DNA from: Nocardioides alcanivorans
GTDB lineage: Bacteria > Actinomycetota > Actinomycetes > Propionibacteriales > Nocardioidaceae
Assembly (NCBI RefSeq): GCF_021555175.1
Contig: NZ_JAKGRW010000035.1
Location: forward strand, 1-64,000
Direction of reading: 5' to 3'
DNA length: 64,000 bases
In this document: positions 19,700-29,424 of the stretch, piece by piece
How the letters are laid out: the number at the start of each line of letters is the position of its first letter
How positions within the stretch are numbered: position 1 is the stretch's first letter
The notes under the pieces: generated by a model
Database searches by the model: none
What the model saw: only the letters and a program-made list of their open reading frames with translations
Told to the model about the DNA's origin: nothing
Made by a program: the position numbers and the translations under genes

Positions 19700-21525
19700 G
19701 TGTCAGCACAGTTCGCGCACGAGCCGGTGGCGTCATCGAGCCGGCTGCGCGCTGGCCACCCCGGCGTCACCGGCTACCGAGCGCCGGCCGTTGCCCTGAA
19801 GTCGGCGCAGCGGTTCGACGCTCGACGCACCGGCATCAGTGCCCAAGCGATGGCGCTCGTCGACGAGCAGTTGCGCAGCGAGCTCGAGACCGTGCTGCGC
19901 CACGTCGTGGACCTCACCGGCTTCCACGTGGCGGCCGTGTCCCGGCTGCGTGAGGACGCGCACCTGCAGATGATCGCGCAGGTGGGCGCTGACATCTCGC
20001 CGCGGCAGATGGAGGAGTCCGCCATCCCCCGCGACATGTGGCTCGCCACCGTCGGGCAGACGTCGGACTGGGGTGTGTGGCAGTACTCCTCCGCCCACGA
20101 TGCCACCGGCGAGATCCTCGCCCACACCTGGATCCCGGACCTCCCCATGCGGTCGCCGAGGACGACTGGGATCCTCGTGCCGAGTTGGACTGCCCGATCC
20201 ACGACGCTCGCGGCCGGCTCATCGGCTGTCTGCAGATCGACGCGCCCGGAGACGGCAAGGTCCCGGGACCGGAACGCCACGCCTTCCTCAACCTCGTGGC
20301 CTCACTGGCCTCCGCCGCCATCTTGGCCATCATCGAGCGGGGCGAGGCGCGCCGGCGTCTACGGCTGCTCGACGCCGTACGCGCCGCGGGAACGCCGAGC
20401 ACCGGAGCACTCTTCGCCGACACGGTCCGCGCCGCGACCGCAGCGCTGCGGGACGGGGTCGTTGCCGACCGGGTCGCCGTGGCCTGGTTCGAACCCGGGC
20501 TGGAACCCGAACGGGCGGTGTCCACGCCGGGCGAGCAGCATGCGCCGACCTGGCCCGACTCGGTGATCGACCGGAGCCAGGTGAGCGACCTGTGGTGCCA
20601 TGACGAGGCTTGGCGGGTGCCGCCATACCAGGGCGCCGACGGCGCCGTCCACGACGGGCTGCTGGTCGTGCCGATCGGCACCGATCGCAGCTGCTTGGGT
20701 GCCGTCGTCCTCGAGCGCAGCAGCATCCGCGCCCCGTGGGTTCGTGCCGAGGTACGGGGAGCTCGCGAGTTCGCGGCCGCGCTGGCCCGGGCCGCCCAGG
20801 GTCACCTGGAGCGGCGCGAGGAGCAGGAACTGGTCGACGAGCTGCGTGAGACGGTCGCCGAGCATTCGAGGGTCGCTGCCGGCGTACGCCACGACCTCGC
20901 CGCTCCGTTGGGCGCGATCCGCAACTATCTCGACCTGCTCACCACCGCCGAGGACAACCCGCAGCTCCACCAGCGGATCCTGCAGGGGCTGCGAGTGGGC
21001 GCCTCCGAGGTGCAGGAGGTCGCACAGGTGTTGAGCGTCTTCCGCAACCACAGCGAGCAGGAGGAGGTCATCGACATCGTGACCCTGCTCCGGGAGACGG
21101 TCGAGCTGTACACCGCCCAGGCAGAGAACGCCGGCGTCGGGTTCACCCTCGACGTCGAGCCGGGTACGGTCGCGCTGGTCGCCGGCCCCAGCACCAGCCT
21201 GCGCCGGATCCTGAGCAACCTCACCTCCAACGCGGTGAAGTACACCCTCGCCGGAGGCCGGGTCACGATCATCGCGCGGCACGCGAGCAGCGGTGCGGTG
21301 ACCCTCGAATGGCGTGACACCGGCATCGGCATGGCCGAGGAGGACCTGGCCCGGTTGTGGGACGACTTCTACCGAAGTCCCGACCCGCGCGTTCGGGCCC
21401 GCCCCGGCGCTGGGATCGGGCTGCCCATCGTCGCGCAGCTCCTGGACGAGGTCGGGGGGCAGATCGAGATCACCTCCACGCTGGATGCGGGCACCACGGC
21501 GCGCGTCGAGCTGCCCACGGTCTGA
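19700..21525 (+). CDS. GAF-domain sensor histidine kinase (frameshift)
   Basis: Soluble sensor kinase of about 608 residues with no membrane helix. The GTG start at 19700 follows GAGAGGGGGA. An N-terminal GAF-like domain spans roughly residues 50-210, with a second GAF-like region to about 360. A coiled coil leads into the phosphoacceptor helix RHDLAAPLGAIRNYLDLL (His near residue 398). The ATPase domain has N-box SNLTSNAVKY, DTGIGM and GAGIGLPIV. One base is missing near 20152..20155 (LPMRS/AEDDWDP). No response regulator gene lies beside it, so it is an orphan kinase in this window. It converges with menD, 11 bases away. Confidence 0.85.
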
Positions 21526-21536
21526 CCGAACCCGGC

Positions 21537-23162
21537 TCAGCTCTCGACGGCGTCCCCGTGCGCCAGGGCGCGGATCCGGGCGTCGAGGTCGCGACGGTTG
21601 TCGCGGCGAACCCGCACCTCGACGACCTCGATGCCACCGTTCGGCGAGGCGAGTGCCTGCTCGAGCTCGGCGCGGGACTCGACCCGCCAGTGCGGCGTCC
21701 GCGTGGCTGCGCAGAGCGAGCCGATGTCGACACCGTGCGGGGTGCCGAAGACCCGGTCGAAGCTGTCGGCGAAGCCCTCGTCGCCCTGCTCGAGCACCGC
21801 GAAGATCGAACCGCCGTCGTCGTTGACCACCACGATCGTGAGGTCGGGGCGGACCTCGTCCGGGCCGAGCACGAGGCCGCCCGAGTCGTGGAGGAACGTG
21901 ACGTCGCCCATGAGCGCGAAGCTGCGAGTGGAGTCGCGACCAATGGCTGCGCCGATCGCCGACGAGACCGTGCCGTCGATGCCGGCGAGGCCGCGATTGG
22001 CGAGATACATCCGGCGTTCCCCGACGGGGTGCGGCCGCGCGACGAGCTCGAGGTCGCGGATCGGGCTGGAGGCGCCGACGAAGAGCAGACCGCCCGGGGG
22101 CACGGCATCATTGACGGTGGCCGCGACCTGGTAGGGCGTGAGCTCCTCCTCATCCGCCAGGAGCTTCGCGATGCGCAACGAGAGCTTGCGGTCGGCCTCC
22201 TTCCAGCTGGCCAACCAGGCCGGGTCGGCGACGCCGACAGGGGTGAGGGCTTCGGCGTGCCTGGCCACCGAGAAGGGCCGCTCGGTCCAGATGCCCTGCG
22301 CCGGCAAGGAGACGACCTCGACGTCGTCGCGGGCCATCAGCGCCATCACCGGCCGCGACAGCGTCGGGTGACCGCCGACGACGACGCGCTGCACCTGCTC
22401 GCCGAGTTGGGTCGCGAGCAACGGCCGATAGCTGCGGATGGCGTTGTCGCCCGTGCGGGATCCACTGGTGGGTTCGGCCAGGAGCGGCCAACCAGCCTTC
22501 TCGGCGAGGCCGCGCACCGCTGGGCCGGCGTCGTCACCGGCCACCACGACGGTGCGCAGCGCCGTGTCGATCTCCTCGGGCTCCGCGGTCGGCCACGACA
22601 TGCGACGCCGCGGGAGCGCCGGTTGGAAACGAGACTCCCAGGGACCGTCCGGCACGAGCGGCGGGGCGAACTGGGCGTTGACGTGCACCGGCCGGTCGGC
22701 CGACGAGAGCGCTTCCCGCAGGTCGTCCCGATCAGTCCCGGCCGCGATGTCGAAACAGAGTGCGGCCTCCGCGAAGATGCCGACCTGGCCGGTCGTCTGG
22801 GCCGCACCGGTGCCACGCAGGGATGCGGGACGGTCGGCGGTGATCAGCACCAGGGGGACGCCGGCGTGGGCGGCCTCGAGTACGGCGGGATGCAGGTTGG
22901 CGACGGCGGTGCCGGAGGTGCAGACCACCGCCGTCGGGTGGCCGACCTTGCCCAGGCCGACCGCCAGGAAGCCGGCGGAGCGTTCGTCGATGCGGGTGTG
23001 CAGCCGCAGCCTGCCGTCGCGGTCGGCCTGCCAGACGGCGAAGGCCAGCGGGGCGTTGCGGGAGCCCGGCGCGAGCACCACATCGGTGATCCCCGCGGCC
23101 ACGATCTCCTCGACGAGCTCCCGAGCGAGACGGGTGGACGGGTTCACGGGCGGCGGGATCAT
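21537..23162 (-). CDS. menD: 2-succinyl-5-enolpyruvyl-6-hydroxy-3-cyclohexene-1-carboxylate synthase
   Basis: Thiamine-diphosphate enzyme adding the succinyl semialdehyde unit of 2-oxoglutarate to isochorismate. 541 residues, frame intact. LAPGSRNAPLAFA and DERSAGFLAVGLGK (catalytic Glu) are in the N-terminal domain, CTSGTAVANLHPAVLEA follows, FVGASSPIRDLEL begins the C-terminal domain, and GDVTFLHDSGG is the diphosphate/magnesium motif. The ATG overlaps the menC stop by 4 bases, giving a tight menE-menC-menD operon. Confidence 0.95.
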   Translation of the reverse strand: MIPPPVNPSTRLARELVEEIVAAGITDVVLAPGSRNAPLAFAVWQADRDGRLRLHTRIDERSAGFLAVGLGKVGHPTAVVCTSGTAVANLHPAVLEAAHAGVPLVLITADRPASLRGTGAAQTTGQVGIFAEAALCFDIAAGTDRDDLREALSSADRPVHVNAQFAPPLVPDGPWESRFQPALPRRRMSWPTAEPEEIDTALRTVVVAGDDAGPAVRGLAEKAGWPLLAEPTSGSRTGDNAIRSYRPLLATQLGEQVQRVVVGGHPTLSRPVMALMARDDVEVVSLPAQGIWTERPFSVARHAEALTPVGVADPAWLASWKEADRKLSLRIAKLLADEEELTPYQVAATVNDAVPPGGLLFVGASSPIRDLELVARPHPVGERRMYLANRGLAGIDGTVSSAIGAAIGRDSTRSFALMGDVTFLHDSGGLVLGPDEVRPDLTIVVVNDDGGSIFAVLEQGDEGFADSFDRVFGTPHGVDIGSLCAATRTPHWRVESRAELEQALASPNGGIEVVEVRVRRDNRRDLDARIRALAHGDAVES

Positions 23163-24144
23163 CGGGGTGGATTCTCCCCGATCGACGCGGCGGCACGGTA
23201 GTCGAGGACGTCCCGCAGGCGCCGCTGCCACCAGTCCTGGCGCTCCTGCGGGGCTCGGGCACCCTCGAGCAGCGCGCCGTCGGGGGTGATCCGACCGGGT
23301 CGGGTGACCCGCAGGAAGCCGTCCTCGGGGAGCACCCGGGTGGGGGTGATGTCGCTCCGCATCAGTTGCGCGGTGGCCAGGCCGCAGGCATGGGGCAACT
23401 CCGGCAGCGCCGCCGCGAGGGCGACGCCGGCAGCCAGGCCGAGGCTCGACTCGAGCGCGCTGGAGACCACGACGGGGAGTCCGATCTCCTCGGCGATGCG
23501 CAGGCACGCACGCACCTCGCCGAGCGGCTGCACCTTGAGCACAGCGATGTCAGCGGCCTCGAGCTCACGTACCCGATAGGGGTCGGCGGCGCGGCGGATC
23601 GACTCGTCGGCGGCGATCGGCACGTCCACCCGCTTGCGCACGGCTGCCAAGGACTCGACGTCGGGGACGGGCTGCTCGACGTACTCCAGGCCGCCGGCGG
23701 CGCGGTCGAGGACCGCGATGGAGGCGACGGCCACGTCGACGTCCCATCCGCCGTTGGCGTCGATGCGGATGATGCCGCCGGGGCCGAGCGCGTCGCGGAC
23801 GGCCTCGATGCGGGCGATGTCATCGGCGATCCCCTGGCCGCGTTCGGCCACCTTGACCTTGGCGGTGCGGCAGCCACCACCGGTGGCAATGGCGTGTGCG
23901 CGCTCGGGATCGGTTGCGGGCACGGTGACGTTGACCGGGACCACGTCGCGGACCGGCTCGGGCCAGTCTCCAGCGGCTGCCTCCTCCGCGCAGCGCAGCC
24001 ACGGCTCGACCTCGGCGACGTCGTACTCCACGAATGGGCTCCACTCACCCCAGCCGTGCTCGCCGCGGACGAGCGCCCCTCGCGGACCGTGAGGCCGCGG
24101 AAGCGGGTGTGGAGTGGGAGCTGCCAGGCGACGAGATCGATCAT
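23159..24144 (-). CDS. menC: o-Succinylbenzoate synthase (frameshift)
   Basis: Enolase-superfamily dehydratase forming o-succinylbenzoate. ATG at 24144 (MIDLVAWQLPLHTRF). One G is missing in a run near 24077..24080, so the N-terminal 23 residues are in a different frame from the rest (TVREG/ALVRGEHGWGEW). Restored length is about 328 residues. Catalytic and metal residues are present: AKVKV (Lys), RIDANGGW (Asp), EYVEQPV (Glu), AADES (Asp) and AVLKVQPLGE (Lys). Overlaps menE and menD by 4 bases each. Confidence 0.92.
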
Positions 24145-25207
24145 GCGTCCGCCTCGGCGAGCCGACGCAGGGCCAGCCGGTCGACCTTTCCGTTGTCGAG
24201 CAGCGGAAACGTCTCGACCACGACCACCTGCCGCGGCGCCCAGCGGTGGTCGAGACCCGCACCTCCGGCAACCCACTCCCGCCACATCGAGGCCTCGCTC
24301 CCTCCGCCGCCGGGACCGGCTGCGTCCTCGACCAGCCGCACGAAGGCGACCACCCGGTGTCCCCACTCGTCGTCGGGCACACCGAGCACGTGGCACTCGG
24401 CAACCGCCGGGTGCTCGCGCAGGCGGGCGGCCACGGCGGGCGTCGGCACGTTGAGGCCTCCGCTGATGACCACGTCGTCCACTCGGCCCAGCACCTGCAA
24501 CCGACCGTCGGTGAACCTGCCCAGGTCGCTGGTGACGAACCAGCCGTCGACGAGGGTCTCGGCGGTCAGCGCGGGGTCGCCGTCATAGCCGTCGAAGAGG
24601 GTCGGGCCGCCGATCCGGATCCGGCCGTCGGCATCGATCGCGATCTCCACCGCGTCGAGCGGGACGCCGTCATAGACGCAACCGCCACTGGTCTCGCTGG
24701 AGCCGTACGTCGCCACGACGTTGAGGCCCTCGGCCTCGGCGCGGGCGCGCAGCTCCAGGTCGACGGGGCCACCGCCGAGCAGCACGGTGTCGACGCCTCG
24801 CAGCGCCTCGAGGGACGCGGGATCGTCGAGGAGACGGTGCAGTTGGGTGGGGACGAGGGAGGTGTGGAGCCGCTCGGCGGTCGCCTGCTCGATCGCCGCC
24901 CGCCAGTCGCCGCCGACGACCTCGATGGGCGGCTGGCCGGCTCGCAGCGAGCGGACCGCAACCTGGAGACCTGCGACATAGGTGATCGGGAGCGCCAGCA
25001 GCCACTGGCCGGGCCCGGTCAGGCGCCGGTGGGTGGCGTCGGCCGAGGCCAGGAGTGCTGCCCTCGAGAGCAGCACCCGCTTGGGCCGGCCGGTCGATCC
25101 GGAGGTCTCCACGATGAGGGGGCGGGCTCGGCGTGCTGCGCCAACCACGGGGTGAGGGCAGCGACGACAGCGGGGGTCGACCCGCTCAGCGGCCTCAAGT
25201 TGCTCAC
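24141..25207 (-). CDS. menE: o-Succinylbenzoate-CoA ligase (frameshift)
   Basis: Adenylate-forming ligase making o-succinylbenzoyl-CoA. GTG start at 25207 (SNLRPLSGSTPAVVAAL), the first gene of menE-menC-menD. One C is missing near 25125..25130 (AEP/RPLIVETSG). Restored length is about 355 residues, the short actinobacterial form. The phosphate loop TSGSTGRPKRV, the YGSSETSGG motif, the hinge GRVDDVVISGGLNV and the C-terminal catalytic Lys in NGKVDRLAL are all visible. Confidence 0.92.
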
Positions 25208-25301
25208 CGGTCAACGCTATCCCTCACCCCTCGGTGCCGGGCGGCGGGCTGCCGAGGCGTTGCTCGAACGGCTGGTCGGGACCGCTTGGTTGAATGGACC
25301 G

Positions 25302-25754
25302 ATGCACACCTGGTCCGACCTCGCCGCCGCGGAGCTCAGCGCTCCCCAACTGCACGACCTGCTCCAACTGCGCAACCGAGTCTTCGTCGTGGAGCAGGAG
25401 TGCGCCTATCTCGACATCGACGGACTCGACCTGCTCCCCACCACGCGCCACGTCCTGGCATCGAGCGCCGACGGCCTGGTCGGATGCGCCCGGTTGCTGG
25501 TCGACGACGGGTTCGTGCGGGTCGGGCGCATCGTGGTGGCACCGGGCGCGCGCGGCACCGGAGTGGGCCGGGAGGTCGTCCGCCGCAGCCTCGCCGCCTG
25601 CTCGGCGCACTGGCCCGGGCAACCGATACGGATCGCGGCCCAGGCACACCTGGAGCGGTTCTACGCCGAGTTCGGCTTCGCGGTGCGTGGCGAGCCCTAC
25701 GAGGAGGACGGCATCCCGCACGTCGACATGCAGCTGGGAAGTGCACGTGCTTGA
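25302..25754 (+). CDS. ElaA-type GNAT N-acetyltransferase
   Basis: 150-residue acetyltransferase. The N-terminal LHDLLQLRNRVFVVEQEC is diagnostic of the ElaA branch of GNAT proteins. The acetyl-CoA loop is VVAPGARGTGVGREVV (near residues 82-97), followed by AQAHLERFYAEFGF. Substrate unknown. It sits between divergent menE and menA without an obvious metabolic link, and menA starts 10 bases downstream on the same strand. Confidence 0.85.
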   Translation: MHTWSDLAAAELSAPQLHDLLQLRNRVFVVEQECAYLDIDGLDLLPTTRHVLASSADGLVGCARLLVDDGFVRVGRIVVAPGARGTGVGREVVRRSLAACSAHWPGQPIRIAAQAHLERFYAEFGFAVRGEPYEEDGIPHVDMQLGSARA

Positions 25755-25764
25755 ATCGTCCGCC

Positions 25765-26651
25765 ATGGCCACCCCTCGCAGTGGATCGCCGGCGCTCGCC
25801 CCCGGACCCTTCCCGCAGCCCTTGCGCCGGTGCTCGCCGGCACCGGTGTTGCCGCCCATCACGGCGACGAGGTGTGGTGGAAGGCCCTGCTGGCGTTGGT
25901 GGTCTCGCTGGCGCTGCAGGTCGGCGTCAACTACGCCAACGACTACTCCGACGGCATCCGTGGCACCGACGAGGACCGGGTCGGCCCGCTACGGCTCGTC
26001 GGGTCCGGGCTGGTCGAGCCGGGGCTGGTCAAGCGGGCAGCCTTCTTGAGCTTCGGCGTCGCCGCCGTCGCCGGCCTGGTGCTGGCTGCCACGACCGCGT
26101 GGTGGCTGGTGGCTGTCGGAGCCGTGTGCGTCGTCGCCGCCTGGTTCTACACCGGCGGCTCGAAACCCTACGGCTACCTCGGCCTGGGCGAGGTCATGGT
26201 CTTCGTGTTCTTCGGCCTGGTCGCGGTCATGGGCACCACCTATGTGCAGACCGAGTCGAGCGCCAGCGAGGTCGTCATCCAGTCGCTGTGGGCCTCCGTC
26301 CCCATTGGCGCGCTGGCCTGCGCAGTGCTGGTGGGCAACAACCTGCGCGACATCTGGACCGACACCGAGAGCGGCAAGCTGACCCTCGCCGTACGTCTGG
26401 GCGAGCAGCGCACCCGCCTGTTCTTCGCCGGCCTCGTGGCGCTCGCCGCAGCTGGCGTGGTCGGCCTCGCTGCCACGACGACCTGGTGGGCACTGACCGG
26501 CTTGGTGCTGGTGCCGATGTGCGGACGGCCGCTGCGACGGGTGTTGGGCGGCAAGCAGGGTCGGGCCCTCATCCCCGTCATCCAACAGGTCGGGTTCGCC
26601 GAGATCGGCGCGGCGGTCGCGATCTTCGTGACGCTGGTGGTCACCGCCTGA
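25765..26651 (+). CDS. menA: 1,4-Dihydroxy-2-naphthoate polyprenyltransferase (frameshift)
   Basis: Membrane prenyltransferase of the UbiA family that joins the polyprenyl chain to dihydroxynaphthoate. The ATG at 25765 gives MATPRQWIAGARPRTLPAALAPVLAGTG once one C is restored near 25780. Without it only residues from about 22 on are in frame. Restored length is about 295 residues with eight or nine hydrophobic segments. The prenyl-diphosphate motif NYANDYSDGIRGTD and the second Asp motif NNLRDIWTDTESGK are present. It completes the pathway with menF, menD, menC, menE and menG in this window. A menB is not seen here. Confidence 0.92.
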
Positions 26652-26724
26652 GCAACGGCACCCACCCGCGGAGGCCGGCGGCCTGCTGCAACAATCGCTG
26701 CACCCTACAAGCGAGGAGTGACCC

Positions 26725-27587
26725 GTGGAGATTGCCTTCTTCCACCGCGACGGCGCCCAGTTGGTGCCCACCGACGTGGCCCGGAGCCTCTGGTCCGACG
26801 ACCAGATGCACGGCGTGGCGATCAGCGGCGCGCTCGGACAGGCCGCGGAGGACAGCCTGCGTGGGCTCGGTCGCGGCGACCTCGTCCCCAGCCGCCACAC
26901 CGTCGATCTCTTCCGCCCGGCCAAGATGGCGCCGTGCGACCTGGTGACCGATGTCGTCCGCGAGGGAAACCGGCTGGTGTTGGTCGATGTCCGCCTGGAG
27001 CAGGAGGGCGAGCTGATGGCCCGCGCCTCGGCACTGTTCCTGAGGGCCACCGAGGAGCCCCCGGGTGAGGTGTGGAAGCGCACCGAGCTTCCCGAGCCGC
27101 CCCCGTTCGACGTGGCGCCGCCCAACTCCGGCCCGCGTCCGCCGCTCTTCCACAGCGCCGAGGGATGGTCGCCCGACTTCCTGGCCCACCAGAACGCCGA
27201 GCACAAGGTCATCTGGAACACCGTGCCGTGGATCGTCGCCGGCGAGGAGCCCAGTGGCTATGCGGCGGCAGCCGCGGTTGCCGACTCGACCACGCTGGTC
27301 ACCAACTGGGGCACGCGGGGCGTCAACTACATCAACGCCGACGTGACCTTGACCCTCGCACGCCGCCCCGTCTCCCCGAGATCGGTCTCTACGCACTCGA
27401 CCACACGTCCTACGACGGGGTCTCGGTGGGCAGCGCGCTGGTCTTCGACCGCGAAGGCACCCTTGGCACCTCGATCGTCACGGCCGTCTCCAACGCCAAG
27501 CGCACCGTCGACTTCGGCAACGCCTTCAAGCGGCGGGAGGGTGACGGCGGCGCGCCCGCCGTCAGCGATCCCACCACTCGGGTCTGA
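26725..27587 (+). CDS. Thioesterase-family protein (frameshift)
   Basis: Predicted acyl-CoA thioesterase-like double-hotdog protein. GTG at 26725. The N-terminal half contains DDQMHGVAISGALGQAAE and LVDVRLEQEGELMARASALFL. The second half has HQNAEHKVIWNTVPWI and ends with GTSIVTAVSNAKRTVDFG. One base is missing near 27368..27378 (LARR/RLPEIGLYALDHTSYDG), restoring about 287 residues. Fold assignment rests on the overall pattern, and I see no residue that fixes the substrate. Confidence 0.65.
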
Positions 27588-27589
27588 CC

Positions 27590-27905
27590 CGCGAACCTTC
27601 ACTCAGATCGCGCGAACCTTCAGTCAGGCCGCTGGTACGCCGCTGCGTGAGCAGCGGACGGGCCTTCCCGTTGCGCGTAGGCTGGGGGCATGTTCTGGAT
27701 CCTGCTGCTCATCGTGGTCGTCGGCTTCGTGGCCTACAAGTTCCGTGCGCCGATCCTGGCCAAGGTGCTGGGCCAGTCCCGCTCGCGCATCGACCGCCGG
27801 CTGAAGTAGGACAGGCAGGGGTCCTGCAACGCTGCCTCAGCGACCTCCCTGCCTGTCCTTCACCCGCCTGAGTGAAGGTTCGCGCGATCTGAGTGAAGGT
27901 TCGCG
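27590..27905. repeat. 40-bp inverted repeat pair enclosing a mini gene
   Basis: The 40 bases at 27590..27629 and the reverse complement at 27866..27905 match at 39 of 40 positions. Each arm is itself two copies of GCGAACCTTCACTCA separated by a short GATCGC linker. They flank a 236-base interval that holds only the 39-codon ORF at 27690..27809. The left arm starts two bases after the thioesterase stop, and the right arm lies about 80 bases before trpB2. Confidence 0.9.
27690..27809 (+). CDS. 39-residue single-helix membrane protein
   Basis: ATG at 27690 gives [18 protein letters not shown] followed by a basic tail ending [10 protein letters not shown] hydrophobic helix at residues 2-17 with a positively charged cytoplasmic end. 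A GGGGG run just upstream could serve as ribosome-binding site. No known function. The amino-acid pattern is coherent enough to believe it is translated, and its position between two inverted repeats is unusual. Confidence 0.55.
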   Translation: MFWILLLIVVVGFVAYKFRAPILAKVLGQSRSRIDRRLK

Positions 27906-27987
27906 GGGGGTTTTGAGCGCAACGCCTCGGCTCCTGGTGTTGGATTGGCTCGTCCGATCCGCAGACCGCACCAGGGAGTCAGGCCAG

Positions 27988-29349
27988 ATGAGCGTTCCCC
28001 GCAAGATCCTTCTCGACGAGTCGGAGATGCCGACCTCTTGGTACAACATCGTCGCGGACCTGCCGACACCTCCGCCGCCGCCCTTGCACCCGGCGACGCA
28101 CCAGCCGGTCGGCCCTGACGACCTGGCGGCACTGTTCCCCCCGGAGCTGATCGCCCAGGAGGTCAGCTCCGAGCGCTACATCGAGATCCCCGAAGCGGTG
28201 CAGGAGGTCTACCGGCAGTACCGCCCCTCTCCGCTCTACCGCGCGGTCAACCTGGAGCAGAAGCTCGGCACGCCGGCGCGGATCTACTACAAGTACGAGG
28301 GCGTCTCCCCCGCCGGATCGCACAAGGTCAACACCTCGGTGCCGCAGGTCTACTACAACAAGATCAACGGCATCACCCGACTCACCACCGAGACCGGCGC
28401 CGGGCAGTGGGGCACCGCGCTCAGTTATGCCTGCTCGCTCTTCGACCTCACCTGCGAGGTCTGGCAGGTCGGGGCGTCGTACGACACCAAGCCGCAGCGG
28501 CGCACCCTCATCGAGGTCTTCGGGGGCAAGGTGCACCGCTCCCCCAGCCAGCTGACCGAGTCGGGCAAGGCCTTCCCGGTGGATCACCCGGGATCGCTGG
28601 GCATCGCCATCTCGGAGGCCGTCGAGCTCGCCGCGCAGGACCTGGGCGCGAAGTATGCGCTCGGCTCCGTGCTCAACCACGTGCTGCTGCACCAGACCAT
28701 CACCGGCGAGGAGACGCTGAAGCAGCTCGCGAAGGCCGGTGAGTCCGGCGCCGACCTGGTCATCGGCTGCGCCGGCGGCGGTTCCAACTTCGCCGGCCTT
28801 GCCTTCCCGTTCCTGCGCGAGAAGCTCGCCGGCAACCAGGACCCGCGGATCATCGCGGTCGAGCCGGCAGCCTGCCCCACGTTGACGCGCGGTGAGTACC
28901 GCTACGACTTCGGCGACACCGCCGGACTCACGCCGCTCATGAAGATGTACACCCTCGGACACGACTTCGTGCCCTCGGCCATCCACGCCGGCGGCCTGCG
29001 CTACCACGGCATGGCACCGCTCGTCTCGCACACGGTGCACGAGGGTCTCATCGAGGCCACGAGCCTGCACCAGAACGAGTGCTTCGACGCGGCCGTCGAG
29101 TTCGCCCGCACCGAGGGCATCGTCCCCGCGCCGGAGTCCTCCCACGCCCTCGCCCAGGCCCGCCGCGAGGCGCTCGAGGCGAAGGAGACCGGCGAGGAGA
29201 AGGTCATCGTCGTCCTGCTCTCCGGTCACGGCCTCCTCGAGCTCGGCGCCTACGACTCCTACCTGTCCGGCAGCCTCGGCGACGACCCGCTCTCCGATGC
29301 CGACCTGCAGGAGGCGCTCGCCGCCGTACCGGTGGTCGAAGGCCCGTGA
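27988..29349 (+). CDS. trpB2: TrpB2-type tryptophan synthase beta-like enzyme
   Basis: Pyridoxal-phosphate enzyme of 453 residues, close to the TrpB2 subfamily by its length and N-terminal extension ([16 protein letters not shown]). The cofactor Lys is K113 in [17 protein letters not shown] and the phosphate-binding GGGSN loop follow, and [13 protein letters not shown] closes the protein. No trpA is adjacent, which is usual for TrpB2. It probably makes tryptophan from serine and indole. ATG at 27988 with AGGGAG upstream. A long hairpin follows at 29358..29416. Confidence 0.9.
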   Translation: MSVPRKILLDESEMPTSWYNIVADLPTPPPPPLHPATHQPVGPDDLAALFPPELIAQEVSSERYIEIPEAVQEVYRQYRPSPLYRAVNLEQKLGTPARIYYKYEGVSPAGSHKVNTSVPQVYYNKINGITRLTTETGAGQWGTALSYACSLFDLTCEVWQVGASYDTKPQRRTLIEVFGGKVHRSPSQLTESGKAFPVDHPGSLGIAISEAVELAAQDLGAKYALGSVLNHVLLHQTITGEETLKQLAKAGESGADLVIGCAGGGSNFAGLAFPFLREKLAGNQDPRIIAVEPAACPTLTRGEYRYDFGDTAGLTPLMKMYTLGHDFVPSAIHAGGLRYHGMAPLVSHTVHEGLIEATSLHQNECFDAAVEFARTEGIVPAPESSHALAQARREALEAKETGEEKVIVVLLSGHGLLELGAYDSYLSGSLGDDPLSDADLQEALAAVPVVEGP

Positions 29350-29357
29350 TTTCTCGA

Positions 29358-29416
29358 TAGTCCCTGACGAACTTGTAGTCAAACCGGACCTCCGACTACA
29401 AGTTCGTCAGGGACTA
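29358..29416. terminator. Long bidirectional hairpin between convergent genes
   Basis: A perfect 23-bp stem (29358..29380 with 29394..29416) and 13-base loop between trpB2 and the convergent cysteine-synthase-like gene. No U-tract follows on the plus strand, which has CCCCC instead. The stem is AT-richer than its surroundings. The right arm shares CTACAA and AGGGAC with the hairpin at 40253..40313. Confidence 0.75.
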
Positions 29417-29424
29417 CCCCCATT

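Noticed and set aside
26725..27804. Thioesterase reading to 27804 with a C-terminal basic tail
   Set aside because: The tail is out-of-frame translation after a missing base. The corrected frame ends at 27587 with conserved family sequence.
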